Both the position numbers and the translations under genes were made by a program. From Paramacrobiotus richtersi (lineage: Eukaryota; Tardigrada; Eutardigrada; Parachela; Macrobiotidae): DNA of 28,125 bases. Within the stretch, counting starts at the first letter, position 1, and each line of letters opens with the position of its first letter. Positions 1 to 10,380 of this stretch are shown in pieces. Where the stretch lies: NCBI GenBank assembly GCA_034698045.1, contig JAQGAU010000440.1:1-28125 (forward strand), read 5' to 3'. The notes under the pieces are model-generated. The model was not told the DNA's origin. It did not search any database and saw nothing but the letters and a program-made list of their open reading frames with translations.

Positions 1-33
1 TCGCCATTAAAGGCATGGTGGCCTTTATGGCTC

Positions 34-627
34 GTGTGTGTGTGTTTCCTCGACATGCAGATGCATGTTCGTTTCAAGTTCCATGATAGTACAGTAAGGA
101 CTCCTGATTATATCACAGCAGTTCTGAAAGTTAAAAGTAGCAGACATTCACACATAACCTACTACAAAAAAAAGGAATCCAAGCATAATCTATCTGAACA
201 ACCAAGTCATCGACAAAGTTCAAGAGATTCGTATCCAGGAGAAAAACAACAACAAATAAACAAAGACACAGCTGATGAGAGCTCAAAATTCCATTTGCGT
301 ACGAAAACATTTGTTGGCCACATGTTGGCCACATGTTGGCCAGATATCATTGACCTTATCTGCCATGAGGCCCGTAACAATGTGTTTCACATTATATGTC
401 GAGTTAATGAAACAATCGGCAAGAATCACCGCTTTGCGGCACTGTTAACTAGCATTGTACCCATTGTAGCTGCCACTGGTACAGCTAGCGCCTGTAGTAA
501 AACGTATCAGTTTTTAAAATCCTTGTGTTCTCTAAAAAATTACAGCAGAAAGCAGAAATCATGTGATTTCTCCGCCAGCCACGAAGGAAAACAGAACGAT
601 TTCGTTTGTCCAATATGTTTTGCGTAG
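34..627 (+). CDS. Unrecognised open frame of 197 codons
   Basis: This is the longest open frame in the first 2 kb and longer than expected by chance in DNA of this composition. I recognise no domain. The N-terminal half is polar and basic, rich in Ser, Lys, His and Gln. A short 13-bp tandem repeat at about 313-343 encodes an HMLATCW-type stretch near residues 95-102. Residues about 130-160 form a modestly hydrophobic Ala/Val/Ile segment, and the end has a Cys pair (CPIC). The frame could be an exon rather than a complete gene, and the first ATG is only a nominal start. It could also be a chance frame. Confidence 0.25.
   Translation: MCVCFLDMQMHVRFKFHDSTVRTPDYITAVLKVKSSRHSHITYYKKKESKHNLSEQPSHRQSSRDSYPGEKQQQINKDTADESSKFHLRTKTFVGHMLATCWPDIIDLICHEARNNVFHIICRVNETIGKNHRFAALLTSIVPIVAATGTASACSKTYQFLKSLCSLKNYSRKQKSCDFSASHEGKQNDFVCPICFA
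313..343. repeat. 13-bp tandem repeat, about 2.5 copies
   Basis: The unit TGTTGGCCACA(TG) is repeated head to tail. It is short and perfect, so probably recent replication slippage. It lies inside the open frame at 34-627 and does not keep a multiple-of-three period. Confidence 0.7.
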
Positions 628-760
628 TTTTTCGAAATTCCATTACCAATCTGCGGATTATGGAGTAAGTGCAGCAAAAATGCCCCAAATAGGGCATGAG
701 CCCGCAGTCACAAATACTGAGCTGATGTCCAAACAAATGCTGTAATCGGGTTGCACTCAA

Positions 761-2315
761 ACCCGGATTCGTCCGAATCGGTAGTCTGAGCGCTCACAAC
801 AAAAGCAAGCCAGACAGGGGTTGTTTCGTTGTCTGTGACAGTGTGGCAGTCTGGCAAAGTGGCAGACTAACTTTCGTGCGATCTGAATCTAGCCATTGTG
901 TCGGTCACGGATTTTCCGATAGAGTGGCAGACCGACTGCAGTGCGGACACCTCGCAGTAAGAATTTTGCAGAAAGTCAGTGCGGAATATTTTGTGCTGTC
1001 TGCTGTTGATTGATTACTGTGGAAAAGTTCCGTGGATCTTGGCTTATAATTTTATCATTCGGTCGATATTATCCATGTAAATTATTAATCCCGTTGTTTT
1101 AACGATTTTTTGCTGAGATAGTGCCACGCATAGCTCCTGTTTCCTGCTGAAGATTCATATTCTTAGGTAAGGTTAACGCGCTTCTAATGAAAACTTTAAA
1201 CTGATACCAAAATAAGACAGTCAGAAAAACGTCACGGTGTACTTTTTAATGTAGGATTTTCTAATGCATACGTTTAATAATTTTCAATGCACACATTCAA
1301 TCTAATGGTCGCCGGAATTTGACCAACATTCCGCTTGAATTTGGCGAACCCTGCGACAGTCGAAACCGCGGACCGGTAAGCGTCAGGTAACATTTATGTA
1401 CCGTTTTCGTGCATCCAGCACATATCAAATTGTGCATTTGAATTCCGTATCACTTCCCCAGGAGTCTCTGAGACCAGCAAATACAGCTGTTACGCAAAGT
1501 CTGTACCAACCTGGCCGGATCATGTTTTCGCAATTTTATGCAGAAGGTCCAGCAGGTTTTTGATGAAACTAATGTATACACACTATCAGCACCGCACGTA
1601 AGCACAGTGCGAATAAATTACAGACAAAACATCCAGAAATCTGTTTTTACGGGCCAGAGAAATGTTTGTTTCGGCTCTGTGATTTTCTAAAGGCTCCGCA
1701 TTGATGAAATCGGTTATCCCGTAAATTACCCATATTGCATCAACAAGTTTGCTTCTATAAAATCACGGGGTTGTGCACATCATAACACACCCACTTCTGG
1801 ATTGTAAAAAAACTTTTCTAAGTATTTTTTATATTTCATAATTACTCTAACAATGTATTAACAATTAATAATGAATTTACAATGCCAACATAGTTCGGGT
1901 GAATAGTATGTGTTATCAAAACAGTTAGTAAGCGATTAACGTTTGCTCGGAATGTCCTGGTTTATTCCGATAAACAAGAGTCACAGTCTAGCAACGAACT
2001 ATTGCAGTTGTGTTGAATATTGTTTACTTTCTTCATAACGCTGCAAACTGAAAGGGGAACCGCAGCTCTGGCAAGATATCTTATGTATTGAACACAATCA
2101 CGCACCGCAGTATCAAAAAGTGACTTTATCAAATCAATGCGTCAAAAACGGTTACAGGAACAACCAAATGCTAAGTTACGATAACTCACGTCTGAATTAA
2201 TGCGGCATCAAGCTATCCAAGGATCGGGTTAATAAATCTCTCACTTTAACTAGGCAAAGCCATAGACAATAAACTGCGCGTGCGCTGGGACCGCTAAAAC
2301 TGTCCACAAAATCTA
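761..2315. other. Gene-free stretch
   Basis: I see no supported coding region, RNA gene or transposon end here. The part at about 840-960 holds several short GTGGCAG(T/A)C-type direct repeats, which could be subterminal repeats of a decayed element, but I could not find paired ends or a target duplication. Confidence 0.5.
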
Positions 2316-2819
2316 ATGAATAAAAGAAAATCAAACTCGTTAGCTCCACGTGCTAGAGACATAACCGGAAGAGTTCCCAAAACAGCAGCAGCATTACCCC
2401 ACACAACCGTTAATGAATCGTCACAAGATTTACAAGTTTCCACTTATCAGAATTGTGCATGGCGCAGCATGCGTTTACCGAAATATCCGATTGATACGCT
2501 CACACAACAACTTAACCGGCTTTAGATCAAACAGCTAGACATCACAGAGCAATTCATACGTCGTCGCTCCACTATCGTATAGGTATTTACCGGTCCCGTC
2601 TCATGCCACAGGTTGAGGATGTGAGGTCCCCTGAGCAATTCCCGGTCGGGGTAGTTAACATTAAACTGGTTCCATCCAGCAGGTAATGATCCAAATGTGT
2701 TTGATAGTGGCGATCATCTTTTTCCTCGAAAAATTACGTCATCTCTCAGCTCCCATCAGTTTGGTGGCAAAATGCGAGGGTGTCGATGCCCAAACCATTC
2801 CTAGGCCTGAAATTCATAA

Positions 2820-3110
2820 ATTTATTAGCCTGCGGCTTTCGTTAATTTTCTAACATTTTCCTCGTCTATTCACCATTAATTTATTAGTCCTCGTCTTTCC
2901 ACAATTTAGTGTTCTTCAATAGTTTATTTGCCATTCGGTATTTTACCATTTCTATATGGTATTTTTCATTTCTTGTCTCATAATTTATTCATCCGCAATG
3001 TTTCGCAATTTAGCATTTTGTACATTTTTATTTGCCATTCGGCATTTTGTACAGTTTAGTACTTTTTCATTTATCATCGATATTTCGCTCCCCGCATCGC
3101 CGACAACTTT
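2820..3110. repeat. AT-rich degenerate short repeats
   Basis: A pyrimidine-biased stretch in which phrases such as TTTGCCATTCGG(T/C)ATTTT recur (for example near 2927 and 3030), with several weaker variants (CATTTTGTACA, CACAATTTAG). It looks like a worn minisatellite with no fixed period. The two short overlapping plus-strand open frames here are composed mostly of Phe, Ser and Leu and read as low-complexity shadows. No gene is supported from 2316 to about 3540. Confidence 0.35.
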
Positions 3111-3553
3111 TCACTTCTCTTCTCTTATACATTTTTTCGGCTTACTTAAACTACGTACAATTTCACGAATGGATTTGTAAAATGATAAGCCGTACGGATT
3201 ATGGCGTACAATCAAGTATCCCTTGTAGGCACTCGTATTATTCTGACATATTTCCATAAACGAAGTCTTCATGTAATTGTCGTTGTTCGGATTGGCTCGA
3301 CGTAGGCAACGTCAACATCGACGTCCAAGTGATGTATTACGCAGGCATCTTTCACACGTTGGTTGATTTGGCTGTGCGTTCATTTTCTCCGATCAACGGA
3401 AAATATTTATGTTACTCCATGCATTTATATACCCACGGTATTTTTACGTTCATTTAGTTTAACTTAATCTCGGTACCATAAACACACTTTTTAACATATT
3501 GTAATCCGCTATCGCAGAGTTGTAGTCCATATCTTTTCAGTATCCTACGAATT

Positions 3554-3871
3554 TTACAAGCGCAATTTAGCCTGATCAGTTATTTCAGTACGGGAACTGA
3601 CATCATCTGCCATCGTATAAATCGCGTTACTTATAAATTCAGCCATATTTAATGGCATATGCGGCGCTGTTGTATTTAGATAATGCGAAATTTCTCGTTC
3701 AGTACTCCCTTCGGGATTATTTATCTCTAAAACAGCATTCCGTAAAACATGGCTCCAATAATATACATCTATTTTATCATAATGTTCCGGTCGCATAGAG
3801 TATAAGGGCGACAATGTCCGAAGAAATTTAAACTGCGTTTCCGCTTTATCGAAATACCTTTTTTCTAACAT
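3554..3871 (-). other. Linker-histone (H15)-like segment, copy 2
   Basis: A 105-codon open minus-strand frame carries LRNAVLEINNPEGSTEREIS, the same pattern as copy 1 (AI/AV..EI.NP.GST...I). It then has a third hydrophobic helix with FISNAIYTM. The two copies are clearly related but divergent, so they are tandem domains or tandem gene copies of some age. Residues 1-40 have no recognised domain. The ATG at 3871 follows an in-frame stop and could be the start of an exon or of a separate small gene. Confidence 0.4.
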
Positions 3872-4239
3872 TTTATTTTACACGGCTTGTAAAACTCAAT
3901 TTACAACTATTGTCTCCTCTATTACCTTCCTTTCGGGTTCCTTCTTAATCGAGTTTACGATATTGGCCATTGCAGTCGGCATTGCAAACGAATCTAATTT
4001 ATTTAACGCCTGTTAGTTATATTAAATTCCTCCTTTCCCAGTTGTCTACGGTCATGTAGTGATGTCCCAGGTATGGCACCCACTTCCGATTGAAGAGGTG
4101 AATCCTCAGATCCTGGCGGGCAGTCAAATTTATTACTGTCACTCTGTTTTAATTCTTCCCACAGCGGCGTTTTATCCTCTAACGACTTAAATAGTTTTCC
4201 TGACAAGAATGCAATTCGCTGCAATCTTGACCGTACTAA

Positions 4240-4503
4240 CCATATTACCTCCATCTGTATTTGTATAACGCAATTCCTCAAATACGTATTCCCTTACTCC
4301 TTCATTTAATGCATCGAAAATGCTTGCGATATTACCATTTTTATCGTCGGTTTAAACACGAATTTCATAAATAAACGTATGTCTTCTACTGTAGAACCCC
4401 TCGGGTTATGTATCTCTGTGATCGCTCGTTGAATCGCCCATCTAAAATCATCAGCTGTTTTTACTAATCTGGCACTGTAAATCCGCACTCGCGGTTCCGT
4501 CAA
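4240..4503 (-). other. Linker-histone (H15)-like segment, copy 1
   Basis: The minus-strand frame from 4503 contains WAIQRAITEIHNPRGSTVED followed by IRLFMKFVFKP. Then, after a frame change near 4345, it continues with an Ala-Leu-Asn-Glu-Gly-Val helix. This matches the linker-histone globular pattern: AI..I helix, G-S-T/S turn, second helix with aromatic or basic end, and a third helix of the type AL..GV. The family call rests on pattern recognition only. What I see directly is the shared motif with the second copy; homology to H1 is inferred. Confidence 0.4.
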
Positions 4504-5699
4504 AACATAAGTTGTATTGTGGATTCAATGGAGACCATACGTTTTCAATATTACTCCTCTGCCAACGGGAAACATTAACGCTGCCGTAAAATCCTTCTCA
4601 TCAATTTTACTCGTTTCCGTTTCACATGCAACTCTAAAATTATCCCACAGTGATTTCGCACTGGTGGTCAGTTTATTCATTTTACATTTTATTATCAATC
4701 CAGAAATTACTTCAGCAATTGAATTTAACTAAGTACGCTTCGCGCAACAATGGATCGGTTGGAATCGGTTCAGTATCCGGTATATCCACGTTAAACTGAT
4801 CCAAAAATTCTGACCTTGCACTTTTAAAACTTTCCTCACTGGAATTACGTTTACTGGCTGGTTTTGGTTTCATTGGCCTCAACGCATTGTTAGACTGTAT
4901 AACAGTTGCTCGTGAATGTTTCTCGGCACTTTTGGAATGCGTTTCAAAGTCTGGTTTTAAATCCATCACTTCGGACATAACTGTTTTTGAGGATCCTCAC
5001 GGGTTGTACATAAAACAACTCTCGGCTTTTAATCTGCTGCTAATCGACGTTTACACGGATCAGATACTGACTGCACTGGCAGCCGTTTAGGCGTTTTTTA
5101 TTGCTGAATTGTATCGGTCAAACTGCCCATCGGCTCCTTTTTTCCTGATGATGCTTGTAACGACCAATCCGCACAAGGATTATCCATTGGAAGTCCAAAT
5201 TTAGGAGTTTCCGCGGCTGACAGCACCAGGTCATCACGTTCGTCCATAATATTTGGCATCTTCAAGAACATCTAACTGTTTATCACGAGCGGCTCTTTTT
5301 TATTTTTCTTCTCGCTCTTTGTTAATTTTATCCGATTCCTAGTAATATGCCAACTCGGTCTGTAATTTATAATTCTCCAAACGGAGTAATCTATTTCCAT
5401 CTGAATTCGGTTCACTAATATACAGTCTAATTTCCGATTTGTTTACTTCCACATCTGCGGTTTCATCCTTTATTTCAATTTGAATCGCTTCCACTAGTTC
5501 TATTTTATCGACCCTTTTTACGGCAATATTTCCTTGAATCTGATTTACGGCTCTACGAGCAAGAATACCAGGCTGTATTCCGCTTTTCCCGGAATCATGC
5601 ATTTAGACACGTCCTCCGGTACACGTGGAAAACATGACTTAGGTGTATTAGCGCTACTCGCACGACCTTGTGCTGATTTTTGTCTATCCCACATTTTAA

Positions 5700-6577
5700 T
5701 CTAAAAGGCAAAATTTTCAGTTTTGTTCCACTTTTAGGAAGCTATTATAAGACTATTAATTAAAATAGTTTATGCAGTATCAATTATTCCACATTTATCC
5801 TCCAATAAACATTTTAACGCATCTTATTTATTTACTGGCGCTATTTATTCGCTTTGTTTTAAATCCTCCAAAATTTTCAAGGAAGATTTTACATCTCCGG
5901 TTTGTTTTAGATCCTTCGAAATCCGCAAGGAAGATTTTACGAACTTTTTTGAAAATTTGAGCGATGATCTGTCAGCCAAATTTAAGAGTGGAGCTCTACC
6001 ACTACAGTAATTCCCTTTTTCCATCCCGAGCGAAATCTTCAAGCTCATGCATACGGGGAAATCCTCAACCTGCAGCAATATGCACGACTGGCCATCCGAC
6101 TAACATCATGAACATGTTTGTACACGATTCCTCGTCTACCCTGGCCGACGATCAGTCAGTCCATACTTGAAGGATCCTCAACCTCCGCCTCCGCAAGTTC
6201 CGCTTGCATTGCCGGTCCCATATCTACCGACGGAACACCGCTCCACGGCTCATTCACGCCGTTTGCGTTACTTCATGTAGCCGTCTTTTTTTTAGCCGGT
6301 TCAAGAGAATTTCTTTATATAGTTATTGTTAGTCGGGCGATTTCCACAACATTTTCGATGCCGTATTTTACGGATGCAGGTCGGGCCTCCTGTTCTTGTA
6401 TCACGGCATCCAAATTTGCTTCACAATCCTGTGTCGTGCCATTCGGCATTTATCTGCACATTTCTCAGCTGATTTATGCAGTATTGCTCAAACGATTTAT
6501 CCCATGGAACCTGTGCCACGGCTATGAGAAGCGATTTCTCCCCGTATTTATTTATGTGTGCGCATCAGTTCACTCCT
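5700..6577 (-). pseudogene. Decayed coding region downstream of gag, family unknown
   Basis: Directly after the gag reading frame the minus strand keeps coding-like pieces in changing frames. One of about 40 codons (about 6540-6421) contains AVAQVPWDKSFEQY. One of about 35 codons (about 6425-6315) contains EANLDAVIQEQEARPASVKY. An acidic, Ala/Glu-rich piece lies at about 6235-6165. None shows a protease, reverse transcriptase or RNase H motif, although pol would be expected after gag. The area is better read as unknown coding relic than as pol. A long plus-strand frame across it looks like an antisense shadow. Confidence 0.3.
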
Positions 6578-6856
6578 TTACAGACCTATCGTTGCTTCGC
6601 GGTGTACTTGGCACCTTGTTCGATGAACTAGGCACATTCGGGCTGCTGTTATTCTCCCATACGGGATTTCTCCAATTATTACCGTTCTGGTCCTGTCTGA
6701 ATGGATTGTTGAAACGATTACCTGGGGGATTCCCACATTCACATTCCGATTTGCGCCGTTATTATTCTCGATATTACAGTTTCTTTTTCTAGAAAAACTT
6801 CGATTGCCATGATGCGCAATATAAAACGGGTTGCCACGTCTATCATTTCCAAAAAT

Positions 6857-6898
6857 ACAATCCCGGATCCAGTGACCCTTTATCTCACAGTTATCGCA
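6857..6898 (-). other. CCHC zinc knuckle of Gag
   Basis: The minus strand encodes CDNCEIKGHWIRDC, an exact CX2CX4HX4C nucleocapsid knuckle used for RNA binding. It is a single knuckle, as in many Ty3/gypsy elements, and is followed by an Arg/Asn-rich tail. Confidence 0.85.
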
Positions 6899-7011
6899 GA
6901 ACATTACACCTGGGCCTACCCCTTGTTTGTTCGGATTTCCTCCGAAATTTATTCACTGCGGGAATGTCGATTGATTTCAAAATTTTCTACCGGGCGTATC
7001 GCCATTAAAAT

Positions 7012-7043
7012 TTCTATTATTATTTATTATTATTATTAATAAA
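7012..7043. repeat. TTA/ATT microsatellite
   Basis: Interrupted (TTA)n tract. It falls in the Asn-rich linker of the gag relic, where the minus strand reads as Ile/Asn runs, and may be an expansion of Asn codons. Confidence 0.7.
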
Positions 7044-7999
7044 TTACCCCTATGCGGGCTTCTATTATTATTACCATAACATTTATCCCTTTGACTCCTG
7101 TCGTTATTAATCGGTTATACCAAGTCCCTTCGGGACTCGTTATTAGTTACTGGTTGCTGTGGTGCCCTAACCACACATACTTCAACAATCTCCTGACTTT
7201 TCTTCCAATTTAATTCGTACTTGCTGTTGTCACTTGTTAAATGCCGCGCTTAAACTAGCAGTTCGGCCGGCGTGCGAGGATTTGTAACATTTTAACCGCG
7301 GTGAAGCGATGAATCTACATTTTTTAATCCCGCGGTCAAATATGTACAGACCATCGCGGGTTTATCCGTAAAACATGCCTTAGCACACAGCACTGTCATT
7401 TGATGGTAATATTCTTTAATGGACTCCTACCAATATGAAATTCACGGGTCTTAAACTGATTTGGCGCATTCGCTTCTTTGTCGGGGGTCTGCAATTCTAT
7501 CCTTGAGAGCCATCATCCAGGATTTGAAAGTTTTAGGTGCTACGGTGAACGTCAAATAAGAATGGAACCACCGTGATGCCATACCTTTTAACGCATTCGT
7601 TGACTCCACCTATTTTGCGTTCCTCGTCCCATTTATTTGCATTTGCTGCGGCTGTAAACCGCACTTTAAATGCGTCAATCTCATCCTTTTTACCATTAAC
7701 TTTAGGATTTTTTACGTCTTCCTTCTTCGGTCCAATTGCTTCTCGCAATATATCGCGTAGGACTGTTACAGTCTCTTGTTGAGATGTACTCGCAACATTG
7801 ACTGGCGTCTCCGGCGCATTTACATGTATACTTGTATTGTGCCATTGCCGTTTCCTGAAGTATCCGCGATTCTTGAAACTAGTAAAATCACAACCAAACG
7901 CATAGTAGAGTTTCCGTTTGAACATAATATGGTAAGTATCAATCGGGGCACGACGCTGCATCTCAACTGATAATGGTGTAGCATGCACACGTAAACAAC

Positions 8000-9000
8000 T
8001 TTAGGAAGTAACCAACCTCCTGCAGGTAGTACACAGATGTACTGCCGCGTATCACACGCAAAGCAGCAGCCTACTGATACGTTTTAGTTGGTTCTTCTCA
8101 GGAACATAGAATTTTCGGATGCAGCAAAGCGATGCTCATCTATGGCGCTGTATATTCACTAAAATGTCTTTCGCATCGCGTGCTGCTATCAGCTGCCCAC
8201 CGCGGCATTTAAAACGACATTTATCACACATCCAACCCATAGATGACATCGAATATTAAGTCTGACAGCAACCATGTAGTACCATTCGTTGCAGCAGGAG
8301 CTCGTATGTAACCGATGAGCAATAGAAGAAATAAATCTGCGTCAAACATTGATATAAGCCTGACACACCGCTCTTTGGTTGCAAGAAGGTCTGTAATTTG
8401 CAGTTACCAAAAATTTAAAAGTCACTGCCCAGCTTACAATGACGTGAATGCAGCACAGTTTCAACATAACCTGCAATTACAGAAAACGAAAGACCGATTC
8501 TGTATATTGGTTTTTGTTGACTGCTTATGTCGGTATCTAGGACACAACCTGGCAAACTCAAGCGTTACCGATTTCAGGCTCAATTATATCAAATGCCGTG
8601 TAAGGCTGTATCAGTATGCTCAGTACAATACTCGCTGTTGTTGCTGGATAACCCCGGAAGTATACCAAAGCACAATATATATAGTATGGAGGCGTGGTAT
8701 GCCAAAGCACGAGTATGTGACGAAAGGTATCCACAATGTGTACATTGGTACGGCGGGATTTTACGGACAACGTAAGCAGACATAATGCGACATAGTGCGG
8801 AAACATGGACATGCTTATGGAACTGGCTCATCACTGACATCAGAAATAACGGACATATCCTCATCATCATTTCTATGGTATATAATTTGGCTATGATAAG
8901 CATGTTCGTGATGTGGAGGGATGGCCAAAAAACTTTATTTACAGTTTACTTACCTCATCCTGGTGGTCGAGGTGTCGTAGTTGTCCAGGACGCGTCGATG
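8000..9000. other. Stretch without a recognised gene
   Basis: Open frames of 80-156 codons overlap on both strands (the longest is 8315-8785, plus), but none shows a domain, biased composition or splice pattern that I recognise. I cannot exclude an exon in the 8315-8785 frame. No repeat or transposon end is evident. Confidence 0.35.
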
Positions 9001-9007
9001 GCTGTTG

Positions 9008-9125
9008 TTAGTGAAGGGTCGTAGAACGCAGCTGTGCCCAAGGTGATCCGTTCGCGGAAGTCGACGGTGCTCCAGGTGATCCGTTTGTGGAAGGCGGCTG
9101 TCCCCAAAGGTGCTCCGTTTGTCAG
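9008..9125 (-). repeat. 33-bp tandem repeat, about 3.5 copies, possibly coding
   Basis: Units starting AGGTGATCCGTT recur at 9041, 9074 and 9108 (spacing 33 and 34), with a weaker unit before them. On the minus strand they lie in an 85-codon frame (9212-8955) that reads as an 11-residue repeat of the type (R/G)(I/A)(T/P)LGTAAF. The 11-codon period fits a coding repeat, but no protein family is recognised and the frame has no other support. Confidence 0.4.
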
Positions 9126-9278
9126 ATATCCTGAGTGGGTTATTGTATGTGCACTTGTCGATCCAGTTCGTGAATGTGGCAGCATGAGAAGAATCATCAA
9201 CGTGTAATACAATGTGAGAGCATGAGAAAAATAACTGAAGATTCAGTTAAAAGTCAGGGCGTTTTAGTGGAGCGAATG

Positions 9279-9758
9279 CGACCAAGGTAATCACTTCTGC
9301 AATCACTTCTTGCCGAATCTTTCAACTTCGACCGAATTTCACCAGAAATTTAGAACTGCTTACGACCCTCAGGCGAATGGATTGACTGATGGGCTACATC
9401 GTTTGTGGCAAATGGTGTTTAAGGTATCCTGCTGGTTTCCCGGACGGTCCTTTCCTGATGTTGCAAGGGATGTAACTGGAAGTGTAGGTCCTACAGAATC
9501 CAGAATCTACGAGAGTATGCATGATCAGGGACAATCTTGTCCAACATGGTTCTCGAGGGCCGCGATCTCGAGGTCAAGTGCGAAGTGAATCGCAGGGATT
9601 TTTAAAGATCTCGCCTATGTAAAAGCAGTAAAGGCTCGTGTATATTTGTCAATAGCGTCGGCTTTTCGACGCCAAAAGAATTTCAGCGCTTGAGTGGGAA
9701 AGATTGGTCTGAAGACTGGAAACGCTCCTTTCACCATCAGGGAAGGAGCTTGAAATTA
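9279..9758 (+). pseudogene. Integrase tail joined to SAND domain, copy 1 (truncated both ends)
   Basis: The left part reads, in changing frames, as the second half of a Ty3-type integrase core. It has a DQG.HFCNHF motif around the second catalytic Asp (9279-9320), then TAYDPQANGLTDGLHRL (about 9357-9410), where the third catalytic Glu is expected but Asp is found. A stretch related to the integrase C-terminal region follows. From about 9547 the sequence switches to a SAND domain (VKCEVNRRD..., then GSCIFVNSVGF and SEDWKRSFHH) and stops in mid-domain at 9758. The same order is seen at 22.4-23.1 kb, but this copy lacks about 200 bp present there between the two parts. It is a fragment with frameshifts and cannot encode either protein. 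Confidence 0.7.
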
Positions 9759-9768
9759 TACACACACA

Positions 9769-9832
9769 CACACTATCTATGGCACCTGCTTACACAGGGA
9801 TTAAAAAATTACTTATGCGTACGAACATAAAT
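9769..9832. repeat. 64-bp dispersed repeat, copy 1
   Basis: A block starting CACACTATCTATGGCACCTG and ending GAACATAAAT is nearly identical (one visible mismatch) to 12557-12620, in the same orientation. Here it follows the broken end of SAND copy 1. The other copy abuts the broken end of another SAND copy. The near-identity implies a recent event. Confidence 0.85.
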
Positions 9833-9900
9833 GATTGCAATACATAATGTTTCGTTACGACTTGGTAACATTAACCCGTAGCATTTGGCCTTGCATTATA

Positions 9901-9993
9901 ACGAAGGCTTATATTATCTCGCTTCGTGACAATGAATTCTTCTTATCGGGCTTTGAAATGATTGTCACGAAGCGAGATAATATAAGCCTTCGT
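9901..9993. mobile_element. Fold-back MITE-like hairpin with TA flanks
   Basis: Bases 9899-9933 and 9961-9995 are perfect inverted copies (35 bp, no mismatch) separated by 27 bp. If the outermost TA on each side is the target duplication, the element is 93 bp with 33-bp inverted ends starting ACGAAGGCTTAT and a TA duplication, as made by Tc1/mariner-type transposases. The perfect arms suggest recent origin or selection for the hairpin. A microRNA-like or other structured RNA is an alternative; no promoter is visible. Confidence 0.6.
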
Positions 9994-10101
9994 TAGTAAT
10001 TAAATGCATTCCAAAATAAATTTCTATACATCGCAAGGGAGATTTGTATTCTTCTGATGTTAATGGCTATATTATTACCATATCGCTAAGCCCATGCCCA
10101 T

Positions 10102-10172
10102 GCCTTACTAATACACCGGAACACGTGAAGTGTTGGGATTGCATTGAGCCCCTAATAAAGGGCAGTTCGAGA
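10102..10172 (+). pseudogene. Fragment of the exon that precedes SAND
   Basis: The stretch from TTACTAATACACC to CCCCTAATAAAGGGCA matches 22822-22885, which encodes the residues just before SAND (…PLIK in copy 3). Here it continues as AAAGGGCAGTTCGAG, which fits the spliced junction (…AAAGG then GCA…) followed by a small deletion into SAND. It is a decayed remnant with no intact frame. An overlapping Cys-rich minus-strand frame (10108-10380) is not thought to be real. Confidence 0.45.
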
Positions 10173-10380
10173 TCCTCAAAACCGGGGAAACGTCGCTAGA
10201 GTATTTACACACAGATTCCTCACCGCAATCAATACTGCATAATTTGCATTGCATAAATGTGCAACATGAGGAAGTGGGTACATTGCTATGTCCTGTGAAT
10301 TCATCCCTACATAAGTTGCAGCCCGCGGGCAAACAAGAGGAGTAGGATGTGTGGATGTAAGTTAATATGGCTAACATCAA

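Larger units (their letters stand above)
3554..5694 (-). pseudogene. Broken protein with coiled-coil-like N-terminus and two H15-like segments
   Basis: Minus-strand coding fragments run in order from an ATG at 5694 (start MWDRQKSAQG). After one frame change near 5590 comes a Glu/Lys/Ile-rich segment (5602-5339) ending in a heptad-like RLLRLENYKLQTEL stretch. Next is a Ser/Lys/Pro-rich segment (4978-4712) that ends acidic, with DIPDTEPIPTDP. Then come two segments resembling the linker-histone globular fold (about 4503-4240 and 3871-3554). Stops and frame changes separate the pieces, so it is a relic or a multi-exon gene read through its introns. It lies about 0.9 kb downstream of the gag relic on the same strand. 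It could be a further product of the same retroelement or an unrelated host gene. I do not recognise the full-length protein. Confidence 0.35.
6578..7988 (-). pseudogene. gag: LTR-retrotransposon Gag relic with CCHC zinc knuckle
   Basis: Gag packages retroelement RNA. Reading from 7988 downward, the first open frame (7988-7533) contains DAFKVRFTAAANANKWDEER, the F..F..AA.AN.W..E.. signature of the capsid N-terminal region. In shifted frames at about 7560-7200 I see FKSWMMALKDRIADP, then an EYYHQMTVLC stretch, a YLTAGLKN stretch and a later LNWKKSQEIVEV piece, the usual order of a Ty3-type capsid. An Asn/Arg-rich linker follows, then a perfect CX2CX4HX4C knuckle (CDNCEIKGHWIRDC) at 6898-6857. 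Several stops and frame changes show it is dead. No long terminal repeats or polymerase were found around it, so the element is incomplete. Confidence 0.8.

Noticed and set aside
2956-3259. Two overlapping Phe/Ser-rich frames
   Set aside because: Low-complexity AT-rich repeats explain both; no start context, domain or homology seen.
6118-6792. Longest open frame of the window, 224 codons on the plus strand
   Set aside because: Its second half is exactly antisense to the Gag zinc-knuckle tail and its first half to other minus-strand coding-like pieces. Composition (Ser, Phe, Leu, Cys) is that of an antisense shadow.
10108-10380. Cys-rich 90-codon minus-strand frame, zinc-finger-like at first sight
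   Set aside because: Cys spacing fits no finger type, and its 5' coordinate region is a plus-strand exon fragment homologous to 22.82-22.88 kb.
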